A stretch of 64,000 nucleotides of DNA, from the NCBI RefSeq assembly GCF_900105205.1, contig NZ_FNSQ01000005.1, forward strand, positions 2,294,001 to 2,358,000, written 5' to 3'. The translations under genes were made by a program, and so were the position numbers. A model generated the notes under the pieces. It was not told the origin of the DNA. It ran no database searches and saw only the letters and a program-made list of their open reading frames with translations. This document shows positions 26,979-34,607 of this stretch, one piece after another (the first letter of the stretch is position 1; every line of letters begins with the position of its first letter). This DNA comes from Microbacterium hydrocarbonoxydans. GTDB lineage: Bacteria > Actinomycetota > Actinomycetes > Actinomycetales > Microbacteriaceae.

Positions 26979-27931
26979 ACTGCTCCTTGCTGGGTGAGAG
27001 TGGGGACCGATGGGTCCTGGACCACCGGTCCGGGCGCGGACGCGCGCGCGCCGGCGACCTTACGGGGGCGGAGGCCTCGGACGAAGAAGATGCCTACGAC
27101 GAGCAGGTACAGCGCCCATGCCGCGACCTGGAGCCACGTCATGCGCGGCATGAACCCGATCGTCGCCTGGAGGATCGCTGCCCAGGCGCCGCTAGGAGCG
27201 ACGACGTTCGACACGTCGAACGCCCAGCCGAACGGGAACGCGCCCCAGCCCAGTGCGACGGCGCCCGTGGCCGGGTCGAGAGGCGCAGCCGACGTGAACG
27301 GTCCGGGCAGGGCACCGGCCTCCTGCAGATCCATGATCGCGTAGGCGAGCACACCCGCGGCGACGATGACGAGGAACCCGCTGGTCCAGGTGAAGAATCG
27401 ACGGAGGTCCAGACGCACGGCACCGCGCGCGAGCAGCCAGCCGATCGTCACGGCGGCCAGGATGCCGAGGACGGCACCGAGCAGCGCCGACGGGGTGTCG
27501 CCGAGCGACTGGACCATCGACCAGAGGAAGAGCGTCGTCTCGATGCCCTCTCTGGCGACGGAGACGAAGCCGACGGCGATCAGCGCCCAGATGCCGCCGT
27601 GCGTGAGCGCCCTGTCGACGCCGCCCTCGAGGGTGGCCTTCATGGTGCGCCCTGCCTTCTGCATCCAGAAGATCATCCAGGTGACCATTCCGACCGCGAG
27701 CACGGAGAGGAGTCCGCCGATCAGCTCCTGCGCCTCGAAAGTCAACGCGTACGCGCCGAACGTCAGGACCGCACCGATACCGAGCGAGAGCGCGACGGCG
27801 AGGCCGACCCCCGCCCAGAGCCGGGGAAGTGCGTCGCCTCGGCCGATCCGCCGCAGGTAGGCGACGAGGATGCCGACGACGAGCGCCGCTTCGAGGCCTT
27901 CGCGAAGACCGATCAGGAAAGTGGGAAGCAC
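26975..27931 (-). CDS. efeU: FTR1-family iron permease EfeU
   Basis: A 318-residue membrane permease with about seven helices and the two REGLE iron motifs: LREGLEAALVVG near residues 9-20 and AREGIETTLFLW near 127-138. It imports iron delivered by EfeO. The start is a GTG at 27931. It is first in efeUOB, downstream of an 11-bp-arm palindrome that resembles a DtxR/IdeR box. The C-terminal tail (RPRKVAGARASAPGP) is cytoplasmic and variable. Confidence 0.93.
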   Translation of the reverse strand: MLPTFLIGLREGLEAALVVGILVAYLRRIGRGDALPRLWAGVGLAVALSLGIGAVLTFGAYALTFEAQELIGGLLSVLAVGMVTWMIFWMQKAGRTMKATLEGGVDRALTHGGIWALIAVGFVSVAREGIETTLFLWSMVQSLGDTPSALLGAVLGILAAVTIGWLLARGAVRLDLRRFFTWTSGFLVIVAAGVLAYAIMDLQEAGALPGPFTSAAPLDPATGAVALGWGAFPFGWAFDVSNVVAPSGAWAAILQATIGFMPRMTWLQVAAWALYLLVVGIFFVRGLRPRKVAGARASAPGPVVQDPSVPTLTQQGAV

Positions 27932-27951
27932 GGAGCGAACTCTCTGTAAGA

Positions 27952-27977
27952 CTGAGGTAAGGCATCCCTTACCTCAG
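27952..27977. promoter_or_regulatory. palindromic operator upstream of efeUOB, DtxR/IdeR-like
   Basis: Perfect inverted repeat with 11-base arms CTGAGGTAAGG and CCTTACCTCAG around CATC, 20 bp before the efeU GTG. The half-site AGGTAAGG matches the actinobacterial iron-repressor pattern TTAGGTTAGG in most positions, so iron-dependent repression is the likely meaning. A minus-strand TAATCT at 27980-27985 could be the -10. Confidence 0.7.
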
Positions 27978-28078
27978 AGAGATTAGCACCAGATCCGGGA
28001 CCTCCCGTGCACGCCCCCGTTAGGTAATCCAGCGCAACACTGCGTCCACCCCGTGCGTCGCCGATCTACGCTCGGTGA

Positions 28079-29083
28079 ATGGCTGATCTCTCGCTTCCCA
28101 TCCTCGACCTGTCCCAGCTGGATGCCGGCCCCGAGGCCGCGTCGCGGTTCCGCGACGACCTCAGGGCCGCGACCCACGACGTGGGGTTCTTCTACCTGAC
28201 CGGAACCGGCGTCTCCCCCGAACTCGAAGCCCGCCTGCATCGTGCGGCGCTGGACTTCTTCGCGCTGCCCGAGGCCGACAAGCTCGCGATCGAGAACGTC
28301 AACAGCCCGCACTTCCGCGGGTACACCCGCGTGGGAGGCGAGCGCACCCAGGGCAAGGTCGACTGGCGGGAGCAGATCGACATCGGCCCCGAGCGCGAAC
28401 CCGTCGAGGGCGGCCCTGCCTTCAACCGCCTCACCGGCCCGAACCTCTGGCCTGCGGCTCAGCCCGAGCTCAAGGAGGTCGTGTCGGAGTGGCACGACGC
28501 CCTCACCGAGATCGCCCGCAAGCTGCTGCGCGCCTGGGCGCTGACGCTCGGAGCGGACGAGTCGTACTTCGACGAGCCCTTCCGCGAGCCGTCGACCCTG
28601 ATCAAGATCGTCCGCTACCCGGGCACTCACGAGCCGGAGCCCCAGCAGGGAGTGGGGGCGCACAAGGATTCGGGCGTGCTGACGCTCCTCTGGGTGGAGC
28701 CCGGCAAGGGCGGACTGCAGGTGGAGCGGAACGGTGAATGGGTGTCGGCCCCGCCCGTTCCCGGCGCATTCGTCGTGAACATCGGAGAACTGCTGGAGTA
28801 CGCGACCGGCGGCTACCTCAAGGCCACGAATCACCGCGTGATCTCGCCACGGGCACCCGAGGAGCGCATCTCGATCCCGTTCTTCTTCAACCCCGCCCTC
28901 GACCAGCAGCTGCCGCTGCTCGAGCTGCCTGCCGATCTGGCCGCCGAGGCCACCGGTATCACTGAGGACCCGACCAACCCGATCCATGCCACCTACGGCG
29001 AGAACGCCATGAAGTCGCGGCTGCGCGCCCACCCCGACGTGGCAGCGATCCATCATCCTGATCTCGTCGGCGCGAAGGCCTGA
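28079..29083 (+). CDS. isopenicillin N synthase-like Fe(II)/2OG oxygenase
   Basis: A 334-residue cytosolic non-haem iron oxygenase. The N-terminal DIOX_N region (LPILDLSQL, FFYLTGTGV) leads to the double-stranded beta-helix with the iron ligands His and Asp in GVGAHKDSGVLTLLW (about residues 195 and 197) and the distal His in LKATNHRVISP (about 252). The RISIPFFF segment holds the co-substrate arginine and serine. The substrate is unknown; homologues across bacteria lack beta-lactam clusters and none is present here. It is a single gene divergent from efeUOB, and the iron palindrome lies about 100 bp upstream, so shared iron control is possible. Confidence 0.87.
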   Translation: MADLSLPILDLSQLDAGPEAASRFRDDLRAATHDVGFFYLTGTGVSPELEARLHRAALDFFALPEADKLAIENVNSPHFRGYTRVGGERTQGKVDWREQIDIGPEREPVEGGPAFNRLTGPNLWPAAQPELKEVVSEWHDALTEIARKLLRAWALTLGADESYFDEPFREPSTLIKIVRYPGTHEPEPQQGVGAHKDSGVLTLLWVEPGKGGLQVERNGEWVSAPPVPGAFVVNIGELLEYATGGYLKATNHRVISPRAPEERISIPFFFNPALDQQLPLLELPADLAAEATGITEDPTNPIHATYGENAMKSRLRAHPDVAAIHHPDLVGAKA

Positions 29084-29133
29084 CCCGGGCGGGGGCTGGA
29101 TGCGCACACGTCCGCCCCCGCCCCGGACATGAC

Positions 29134-29163
29134 GAAGGCCGCCCCACACCTGGGACGGCCTTC
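29134..29163. terminator. two-way terminator, oxygenase gene / rpsO
   Basis: Eight-bp stem GAAGGCCG/CGGCCTTC, one mismatch, then CCCA/TGGG around CACC, between convergent genes. A few A/T bases follow. Confidence 0.75.
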
Positions 29164-29204
29164 TCAAGAATGTTCTGCGCGATTGTACGCTGGCTCGCTC
29201 CGCG

Positions 29205-29474
29205 TTATCGGCGAAGGCCCAGGCGTGCGATCAGCGAGCGGTAACGCTCGATGTCGACGCTCTGGAGGTAGCCGAGCAGACGACGGCGCTGACCCACGAG
29301 CAGGAACAGGCCACGACGCGAGTGGTGGTCGTGCTTGTGCTCCTTCAGGTGCTCCGTGAGGTCCTTGATGCGCTGCGTCAGCATCGCGGCCTGCACCTCG
29401 GGGGATCCGGTGTCACCGGGGTGCGTCGCGTACTCTTCGATGATCGCCTTCTTGACGTCTGCTTCCAGTGCCAT
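29205..29474 (-). CDS. rpsO: 30S ribosomal protein S15
   Basis: An 89-residue ribosomal protein that binds the central domain of 16S rRNA early in assembly. It has the family sequence throughout: [39 protein letters not shown] segment (here [16 protein letters not shown]) and a basic end. The ATG at 29474 (MALEADVKK) follows AGAGGGG about ten bases upstream. It stands as a single gene here, 18.5 kb from pnp. In many actinobacteria the two are neighbours. Confidence 0.97.
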   Translation of the reverse strand: MALEADVKKAIIEEYATHPGDTGSPEVQAAMLTQRIKDLTEHLKEHKHDHHSRRGLFLLVGQRRRLLGYLQSVDIERYRSLIARLGLRR

Positions 29475-29530
29475 AGATTCGATCCCCTCTCTGCTTGTTG
29501 CGCGGCGCCCGACGCCTGATGCGTGGGCTC

Positions 29531-29558
29531 TCTTTATCCGCGGCCGATCAAACGGCAA
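29531..29558 (-). promoter_or_regulatory. probable rpsO promoter
   Basis: Minus-strand TTGCCG (29553-29558) and TAAAGA (29531-29536) are 16 bp apart, giving a leader of about 50 nt. A second candidate -10, TAGACT, lies at 29566-29571. Confidence 0.45.
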
Positions 29559-29658
29559 CCTGACGAGTCTACCAGGCATCCACCCGCTCGGATGACCGCG
29601 TGCGCGGCCGCCGCTCGCGTCTCGGATACGCTCGGATCATGCATGACAGGCACCCGGC

Positions 29659-30951
29659 GTGAGCTCTGCGCGCAGCCACCTGATCGATCTCAGCCCCCTC
29701 AGGGCCAGCCCGGCATTCGCCCGCATGTGGATCGGCTCGGTGCTCGCAGGCATCGGCGGCCAGCTCACGATCGTCACCGTGATGCTGCACGTCTTCGAAC
29801 TCACCGGCAGCACCTTCGCGGTGTCGATGATCGCCGTCGCTGGACTCGTTCCGATGATCCTCGCCGGTCTCTACGGCGGGATGCTCGCCGACGCATTCGA
29901 CCGGCGGAAGGTGGCGCTCATCGCGGCGAGCGTGACGTTCGCATCGACGGCGCTGCTCGCCGCACTCACATGGACCGGATCGGAGACGATCTGGTGGCTG
30001 TATGCGCTCAGCATCATCAACTCGGCGGCGAACTCGGTCGGCATGGCCACGCGCACGGCGATCATCCCCCGCCTCATCCCCCGCGAGAAGCTCGCTGCCG
30101 CTTCGGCGCTGAACGGCGTCGCATTCGGGCTCACGGTGATGGCCGGACCCGCGGTGGCGGGCATCCTCGTCGCGCTCACCGGATACGGCTGGACCTACAC
30201 GCTCGACGTGGTGCTCATGCTGTCGATGTTCCTCGGCCTATGGAGCCTTCCTGCGCTGCGCCCGGAGGGCGAGATCGTACGACCCGGCCTCGCGTCACTG
30301 GTCGACGGCTGGCGGTTCCTGCGGCGAGCGGGCAACATCCGGATGCAGTACGTCATCGACATCATCGCGATGACCTTCGGACAGCCGCTCGTGCTCTTCC
30401 CGGCCGTCGGAACGGTGATCCTCGGCGGAGGTGCGGTGACCACCGGCATCCTGACGGCCGCCGTGGCTGCCGGCACCTTCGCGTCGAGTCTGTTCTCGGG
30501 CCGGGTCGTGCAGTATCGCTGGCACGGACGCGGCATCGAGCGCGCGGTCGAGGCCTACGGGGCGTCGATCCTGCTGTTCGGCATCGTCCTGCTCATCGGC
30601 GCGATGTCCGGCTCAGCCACCGAGCAGGGCCCCGAGATCGGCCTGATCGTCGCGGCATGCGTCGCACTGGCGATCTCCGGCGCATCGGACAACGTCAGCT
30701 CGATCTATCGCAACACGATGATGCAGGCTGCCGTACCCGACGCCATGCGCGGGCGCCTTCAGGGCGTCTTCATCATCGTCGTCGCGGGCGGGCCGCGCAT
30801 CGGCGCCCTCTATGCCGGCACGCTGGCGACGCTCACGACGCTGTGGTTCCCTCCCCTGCTGGGCGGCCTGCTCGTGATCACCCTGGTCGCGCTGCTCGCA
30901 CGACGCAGCCCGCGATTCCGCGGCTACGACGCAGAGAACCCCGAGCCCTGA
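29659..30951 (+). CDS. MFS transporter
   Basis: A 430-residue major facilitator with about twelve helices, of the enterobactin-exporter-like/MFS_3 kind. The loop 2-3 motif is GGMLADAFDRRKVAL, and RLIPREKLAAASALNGVAF follows. The substrate cannot be predicted; members of this group export siderophores or drugs. A GTG at 29659 precedes the conserved start SSARSHLIDLSPLRASPAFARMW; no clear ribosome site is seen. The last codons and stop lie inside the stem of the downstream terminator. Confidence 0.85.
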   Translation: MSSARSHLIDLSPLRASPAFARMWIGSVLAGIGGQLTIVTVMLHVFELTGSTFAVSMIAVAGLVPMILAGLYGGMLADAFDRRKVALIAASVTFASTALLAALTWTGSETIWWLYALSIINSAANSVGMATRTAIIPRLIPREKLAAASALNGVAFGLTVMAGPAVAGILVALTGYGWTYTLDVVLMLSMFLGLWSLPALRPEGEIVRPGLASLVDGWRFLRRAGNIRMQYVIDIIAMTFGQPLVLFPAVGTVILGGGAVTTGILTAAVAAGTFASSLFSGRVVQYRWHGRGIERAVEAYGASILLFGIVLLIGAMSGSATEQGPEIGLIVAACVALAISGASDNVSSIYRNTMMQAAVPDAMRGRLQGVFIIVVAGGPRIGALYAGTLATLTTLWFPPLLGGLLVITLVALLARRSPRFRGYDAENPEP

Positions 30952-30969
30952 GGAGCCCGGGGTTCTCTG
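30932..30969. terminator. two-way terminator, MFS gene / YceI gene
   Basis: Perfect 12-bp stem CAGAGAACCCCG/CGGGGTTCTCTG with a 14-nt loop that contains the MFS stop codon. The convergent YceI gene ends 11 bp further on. Confidence 0.78.
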
Positions 30970-30980
30970 GATGAGTGAGA

Positions 30981-31535
30981 TCAGTCCTGCTGCAGAGCAC
31001 CCTGCAGGTCGAGGCTGATCGTGACGTCCTTGCCGACCAGCACGCCGCCCGTCTCGAGCGCGGCGTTCCAGGTCAGACCGAAGTCCTCGCGGTTGATGAC
31101 CGTCTTCGCCGACGCGCCCGCCTTGTAGTTGCCCCACGGGTCGGAACCGAAGCCGCCGAAGTCGAGCTCGAAGCTGACCGGCTTCGTGATGCCGCGGATG
31201 GTGAGGTCGCCGTCGACGAAGAGCTCGCCGTTCTCGGCACGTGCGCCGGTGGAGACGAACTCCATCGTCGGGAAGTTCTCGGTGTCGAAGAAGTCGCCCG
31301 AACGCAGGTGGGTGTCGCGACCCTCGTCCTTGGTGTCGATCGAGGTGACGTCGACGCTGGCCTCGACGCGAGCGTCGAGCGGGTTCTCGGGAGCGATGAG
31401 AGTCGCGCTCTTGACGCCGAAGGTGCCGCGCACCTTGGAGATCATCATGTGACGCACGCTGAAGGTGACCTCGCTGTGCGACGGGTCGAGCACCCAGGTG
31501 CCTGCGCGGTAGCCGGGGATGTCGATGCTGGTCAT
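30981..31535 (-). CDS. YceI family lipid-binding protein
   Basis: A 184-residue lipocalin-like barrel protein of the YceI family, whose members bind isoprenoid or polyprenoid lipids. Hallmarks are TWVLDPSHSEVTFSVRHMM, TKDEGRDTHLRSGDFFDTENFPTMEF and GDLTIRGITKPVSFELDF. No signal peptide is seen, unlike the periplasmic E. coli protein, so it is predicted cytosolic. The ATG at 31535 is preceded by CTCCAGAGGAGAAACC, a good ribosome site. An 18-bp palindrome 80 bp upstream may be its operator. Confidence 0.9.
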   Translation of the reverse strand: MTSIDIPGYRAGTWVLDPSHSEVTFSVRHMMISKVRGTFGVKSATLIAPENPLDARVEASVDVTSIDTKDEGRDTHLRSGDFFDTENFPTMEFVSTGARAENGELFVDGDLTIRGITKPVSFELDFGGFGSDPWGNYKAGASAKTVINREDFGLTWNAALETGGVLVGKDVTISLDLQGALQQD

Positions 31536-31614
31536 GGTTTCTCCTCTGGAGAGATCGGCCGCTCGTGCGGCAAACGGATGAGGGGCCGCGTCCGCGGCGT
31601 CCCCTACATCAACT

Positions 31615-31632
31615 TACATGCACACGCATGTA
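31615..31632. promoter_or_regulatory. palindromic operator candidate upstream of the YceI gene
   Basis: Perfect inverted repeat TACATGC-ACAC-GCATGTA, in an A/T-rich patch between the YceI start and the FKBP terminator. Size and symmetry fit a MarR- or TetR-family site. No such regulator lies next to it. Confidence 0.5.
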
Positions 31633-31672
31633 TTCCCGTGAATGCGGATTCTCTCTCCCTCGCATGCAGAAA

Positions 31673-31697
31673 GCGCCGTACCGGAGCGGTACGGCGC
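31673..31697 (-). terminator. terminator of the FKBP gene
   Basis: Perfect 10-bp stem GCGCCGTACC/GGTACGGCGC closing GGAGC, 17 nt past the stop, followed on the minus strand by TTTC. Confidence 0.82.
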
Positions 31698-31714
31698 CTT
31701 CCGAGTGGGACGGA

Positions 31715-32083
31715 TCAGCCGACGGCGACCAGATCGATGATGAAGATGAGGGTCTTGCCGGACAGGAAGTGCCCGCTGCCGACGGGGCCGTAGGCGAGGT
31801 GGGGCGGGATGACGAGTTCACGACGACCGCCGACCTTCATGCCGGGGATGCCGTCCTGCCAGCCCTGAATCAGGCCGCGGAGCGGGAACTGGATGGTCTC
31901 GCCACGACCCCAGGAGGAGTCGAACTCCTCGCCGGACTCGAACTCGACACCGGCGTAGTGCACGGTCACGGTGTCACCGGGCTTGGCCTCGGTGCCGTCT
32001 CCTTCGATGATGTCGCGGATCACGAGCTCCGCGGGAGCGGGGCCGGTCGGGGCGTCGAACTCAGGCTTTGTGCGATCAGTCAT
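31715..32083 (-). CDS. FKBP-type peptidyl-prolyl isomerase
   Basis: A 122-residue single-domain FKBP that isomerises proline peptide bonds during folding. Active-site segments are VTVHYAGVEFESGEEFDSSW, PLRGLIQGWQDGIPGMKVGG and PPHLAYGPVG. There is no signal sequence, so it is cytosolic. The start is the ATG at 32083 (MTDRTKPEFD), with GGGAG two bases away. An upstream in-frame ATG is rejected because the intervening residues are not conserved. It is probably transcribed alone. Confidence 0.93.
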   Translation of the reverse strand: MTDRTKPEFDAPTGPAPAELVIRDIIEGDGTEAKPGDTVTVHYAGVEFESGEEFDSSWGRGETIQFPLRGLIQGWQDGIPGMKVGGRRELVIPPHLAYGPVGSGHFLSGKTLIFIIDLVAVG

Positions 32084-32188
32084 AACTCCCATCCAACCCG
32101 AGGGCACCGACGCGGTCAACGCGATCGCGCCTGCTCAGAGCGAACAGCGCACTCCCCCGCCAGGACGACCTCGCATCGAAACCCTTGA

Positions 32189-32207
32189 CACCCGCCGACA
32201 GCGGGTG
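32189..32207. promoter_or_regulatory. inverted repeat overlapping a TTGACA box
   Basis: CACCCGC-CGACA-GCGGGTG, a perfect 7-base inverted repeat whose left arm overlaps a plus-strand TTGACA (32185-32190). No good -10 lies 16-19 bp on, so promoter status is uncertain. It immediately precedes a larger hairpin. Confidence 0.35.
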
Positions 32208-32225
32208 CACCCTGTTTACAGATCA

Positions 32226-32276
32226 ACTCAGCGCCCGGTAGACATGCAGGCATCGCCGCAGCACCGGGCGCTGAGT
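32226..32276. terminator. large hairpin downstream of the alpha/beta hydrolase gene
   Basis: Perfect 14-bp stem ACTCAGCGCCCGGT/ACCGGGCGCTGAGT with a 23-nt loop. The position 50 nt past the hydrolase stop suits a terminator, but the loop is longer than usual, and it could instead be part of a small RNA. Confidence 0.55.
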
Positions 32277-32325
32277 CTTGTCACGTCGGAGTCTCGTCAC
32301 CGCCAGCATCTCGACGCTCTCGCAG

Positions 32326-33027
32326 TCAGCGGATCGTCGGATGCAGCTCCTCGGCGAAGCCGATCAGCATCCCGGCGAGCTCGTCCGGACGACTGAGCGC
32401 GACGCAGTGACCGGCGACGATCTCATCCGCGACGATGCCGAGTCTCTCGAGGGCGAGTCCACGAAGGAACTCGGCGGGGAAGAAGCGGTCCTCCGTGCAG
32501 ACGATCATCGTCGTCGCCACGTCGGGCCACGATTCGAGCGGCCACGGCGCTGACATCGCCGCCTGGGATGGGTGTGCTCTCTCCCGACCCAGCGACTCCT
32601 CCGCGAGCGCGCGCGGCACGTCGTGATAAAAGCCCACGAACGGGTCGGGGTTGCCCGTGAGGCCTCCATCTCGCGCGGCCTGGGACACGACCGCCGCAGC
32701 GAATCCCGTGCGATCCCACCACTGGCCCGGGGTCTCACCAGGACTCGGGATCATGGCCGCGAGCAGCACCAGTCCGTCGGCTGCGATCCGCTCGGCGACG
32801 AGCGGCGCGGTGAACCCTCCGAAGGAGTGCCCGACCACGATGCCGCCTCGCTGGTCCCCGACGGCGGCTGCCGCGGCATCCGCATAGTCATCGAGCGTGA
32901 GCGTGTCATCATCGCCCGGGAGGTCAGGGGCGACCACGTCATGACCGCGGGCCGCGAGCGCCGCCGCGACCAGGTGCCATGACCACGCGGTGTCACCCGC
33001 ACCGTGGATCAGGACGAAGGTGGTCAT
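32326..33027 (-). CDS. alpha/beta hydrolase
   Basis: A 233-residue alpha/beta-hydrolase fold enzyme without a signal peptide. The oxyanion segment is LIHGAGDTAWSWH, the nucleophile elbow GHSFGG (serine near 70), the acid probably the Asp in CTEDRFFP and the base the His in VAGHCVAL. It most resembles esterases of the plant methylesterase/hydroxynitrile lyase type; the substrate is unknown. It follows the PrsW gene by 18 bp on the same strand, so the two may be co-transcribed. Confidence 0.87.
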   Translation of the reverse strand: MTTFVLIHGAGDTAWSWHLVAAALAARGHDVVAPDLPGDDDTLTLDDYADAAAAAVGDQRGGIVVGHSFGGFTAPLVAERIAADGLVLLAAMIPSPGETPGQWWDRTGFAAAVVSQAARDGGLTGNPDPFVGFYHDVPRALAEESLGRERAHPSQAAMSAPWPLESWPDVATTMIVCTEDRFFPAEFLRGLALERLGIVADEIVAGHCVALSRPDELAGMLIGFAEELHPTIR

Positions 33028-33045
33028 CGCGGCGAGCCGATCGGT

Positions 33046-34518
33046 TCAGTAGGCCAGGAGCCCTGCCCTGGCGGCCCTCGTCCTCGCGAGCAGAGCCTGC
33101 TCGTCCGCCGGGGCCATCGGGTCGCGACCGGTGATGGCGCGTTGGCGGACGGAGGCGAGCATCGTCGCGTCCTTGATGAACTCGCGCATCAGCGGACGCC
33201 GGTCGCCGCGCAGCTGCGCCGCCCACGCGAGCCCGGTCTTGCGTCCCGCGGGAGTCGCGAGCATCGTCACCTCTTCCGGCGTGAACCACCCCGCCGCCGC
33301 GTAGTCGCCGAGGCGTGCCTTCGTCAGACGCGACTCCTCACGACGAAGCGCGATGATGCCCAGGATGAAGCCGATGAACAGCGGCACCTGGAGCACGAAG
33401 TAGAGCAGGAAGAAGTTCACGAAGGATGAGCCGTTCCACAACGCGTGAAGGACCATCGCGCCGAGCATCCCGAGGACGCCGAACCCGAGCGCCGAGCCGG
33501 TGGAGGCGTGACGACGCGCGGCCAGACCGATCGCGAGCCCCGTCAGAGAGGTGAACATCGCGTGGGCGAACGGCGACATCACGGCGCGCAGGATGAACGT
33601 GACGGTCAGCTGACCTCCCCCGCCCTCGATCAGGCTGACCGCGAAGTACTGGATATTCTCGGTGAACGCGAAGCCGGCTCCGACCAGCGCTCCGTAGACG
33701 ACTCCGTCGACCGGACCGTCGAAGGACCGACGGGCGATCAGGAAGATCAGGAAGACGCCGACGCCCTTCCAGAGCTCCTCGACGATCGGGGCCTGGACGA
33801 CTGCGCCCGCCACCTCTCCCCTGAGGCCGAACAGCATGGTGAGGCCGATGTCGACGAGCAGAGTGAGCCCGACGGCCGCGATCGCGCCCCACGCGACCGC
33901 GAAGAACACGAGGGACTTGGGCTCTGGTTCCCACCGATCGATCATCCGCACGACGAAGAACACGATCGCGAGCGGCACGAGGGCGAGCACCAGGCCGATG
34001 ATCGAGGCGAGCGGCCCGAGGAAGAGCCCGAAGTAGGCGATGAGGGCGAGCATGAGCAGCCCGAGGAAACCGAACAGCGAGAAGAGGGCGATGCGCCCGC
34101 CGCGGCGGGCGGGCGGCAGCGCGGGCAGCCCCTGCGCCGGAGAGGGTGCCGCCGGTGCCGGCGGAGAGTACGGCGTCGGCTGCGCCAGCACGGACGCGTA
34201 ACCGGGGCGCTGGGCGAACGCGGCGGGAGTGTAGTTCGACTGCGCGTACTGCTGAGCGGAGTACTGCTGCGGTGCGTGAGCCTGCTGCTGGTACCCCGGT
34301 TGTTGGGTCGGCTGCTGCTGCGGATACCCGGGCTGCGGCGCGTACTGCGGGTGCGGCGGCTGCGGCGGCTGGCCCTGGGGCGGCTGCGGCTGGCCCTGGG
34401 GCGGCTGCGGCTGGCCCTGGGGCGGCTGCGGCTGCGCATACTGCGGAGGCATCGGCTGCTGCTGCGGCGCGGGCGGCGGCGTGTACGGCGATGGCTGGGT
34501 CGGTCCTCCGGAACTCAT
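33046..34518 (-). CDS. PrsW family intramembrane metalloprotease
   Basis: A 490-residue membrane protein. The first 150 or so residues are a Pro/Gln/Tyr-rich cytoplasmic region with a PQPPQGQ repeat. About eight helices follow, with the PrsW motifs APIVEELWKG (glutamate pair), GFAFTENIQYF and histidines in MSPFAHAMFTSLTG and LHALWNGSS. A soluble tail of about 100 residues closes it. The family cleaves anti-sigma factors or other membrane proteins; no anti-sigma factor is nearby. The ATG at 34518 (MSSGGPTQP) is preferred, with another ATG four codons upstream. Confidence 0.86.
   Translation of the reverse strand: MSSGGPTQPSPYTPPPAPQQQPMPPQYAQPQPPQGQPQPPQGQPQPPQGQPPQPPHPQYAPQPGYPQQQPTQQPGYQQQAHAPQQYSAQQYAQSNYTPAAFAQRPGYASVLAQPTPYSPPAPAAPSPAQGLPALPPARRGGRIALFSLFGFLGLLMLALIAYFGLFLGPLASIIGLVLALVPLAIVFFVVRMIDRWEPEPKSLVFFAVAWGAIAAVGLTLLVDIGLTMLFGLRGEVAGAVVQAPIVEELWKGVGVFLIFLIARRSFDGPVDGVVYGALVGAGFAFTENIQYFAVSLIEGGGGQLTVTFILRAVMSPFAHAMFTSLTGLAIGLAARRHASTGSALGFGVLGMLGAMVLHALWNGSSFVNFFLLYFVLQVPLFIGFILGIIALRREESRLTKARLGDYAAAGWFTPEEVTMLATPAGRKTGLAWAAQLRGDRRPLMREFIKDATMLASVRQRAITGRDPMAPADEQALLARTRAARAGLLAY
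34367..34429 (-). repeat. three perfect 21-bp tandem repeats in the PrsW gene
   Basis: Three identical 21-bp units, each encoding seven residues (PQPPQGQ permuted), in the disordered N-terminal region. An array with whole-codon units can change copy number without a frameshift. Confidence 0.85.
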
Positions 34519-34607
34519 AGCCCACAGCATATGGGGAACAATCAACTTCCCTCGGCTCTGGTGACTTCCTCCAGGCATTCCGGTACACCACCGGATACCG
34601 TAGGAGT

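Noticed and set aside
28079..29083. Beta-lactam biosynthesis gene
   Set aside because: The IPNS-like fold is shared by many oxygenases; no ACV synthetase or other pathway gene is present.
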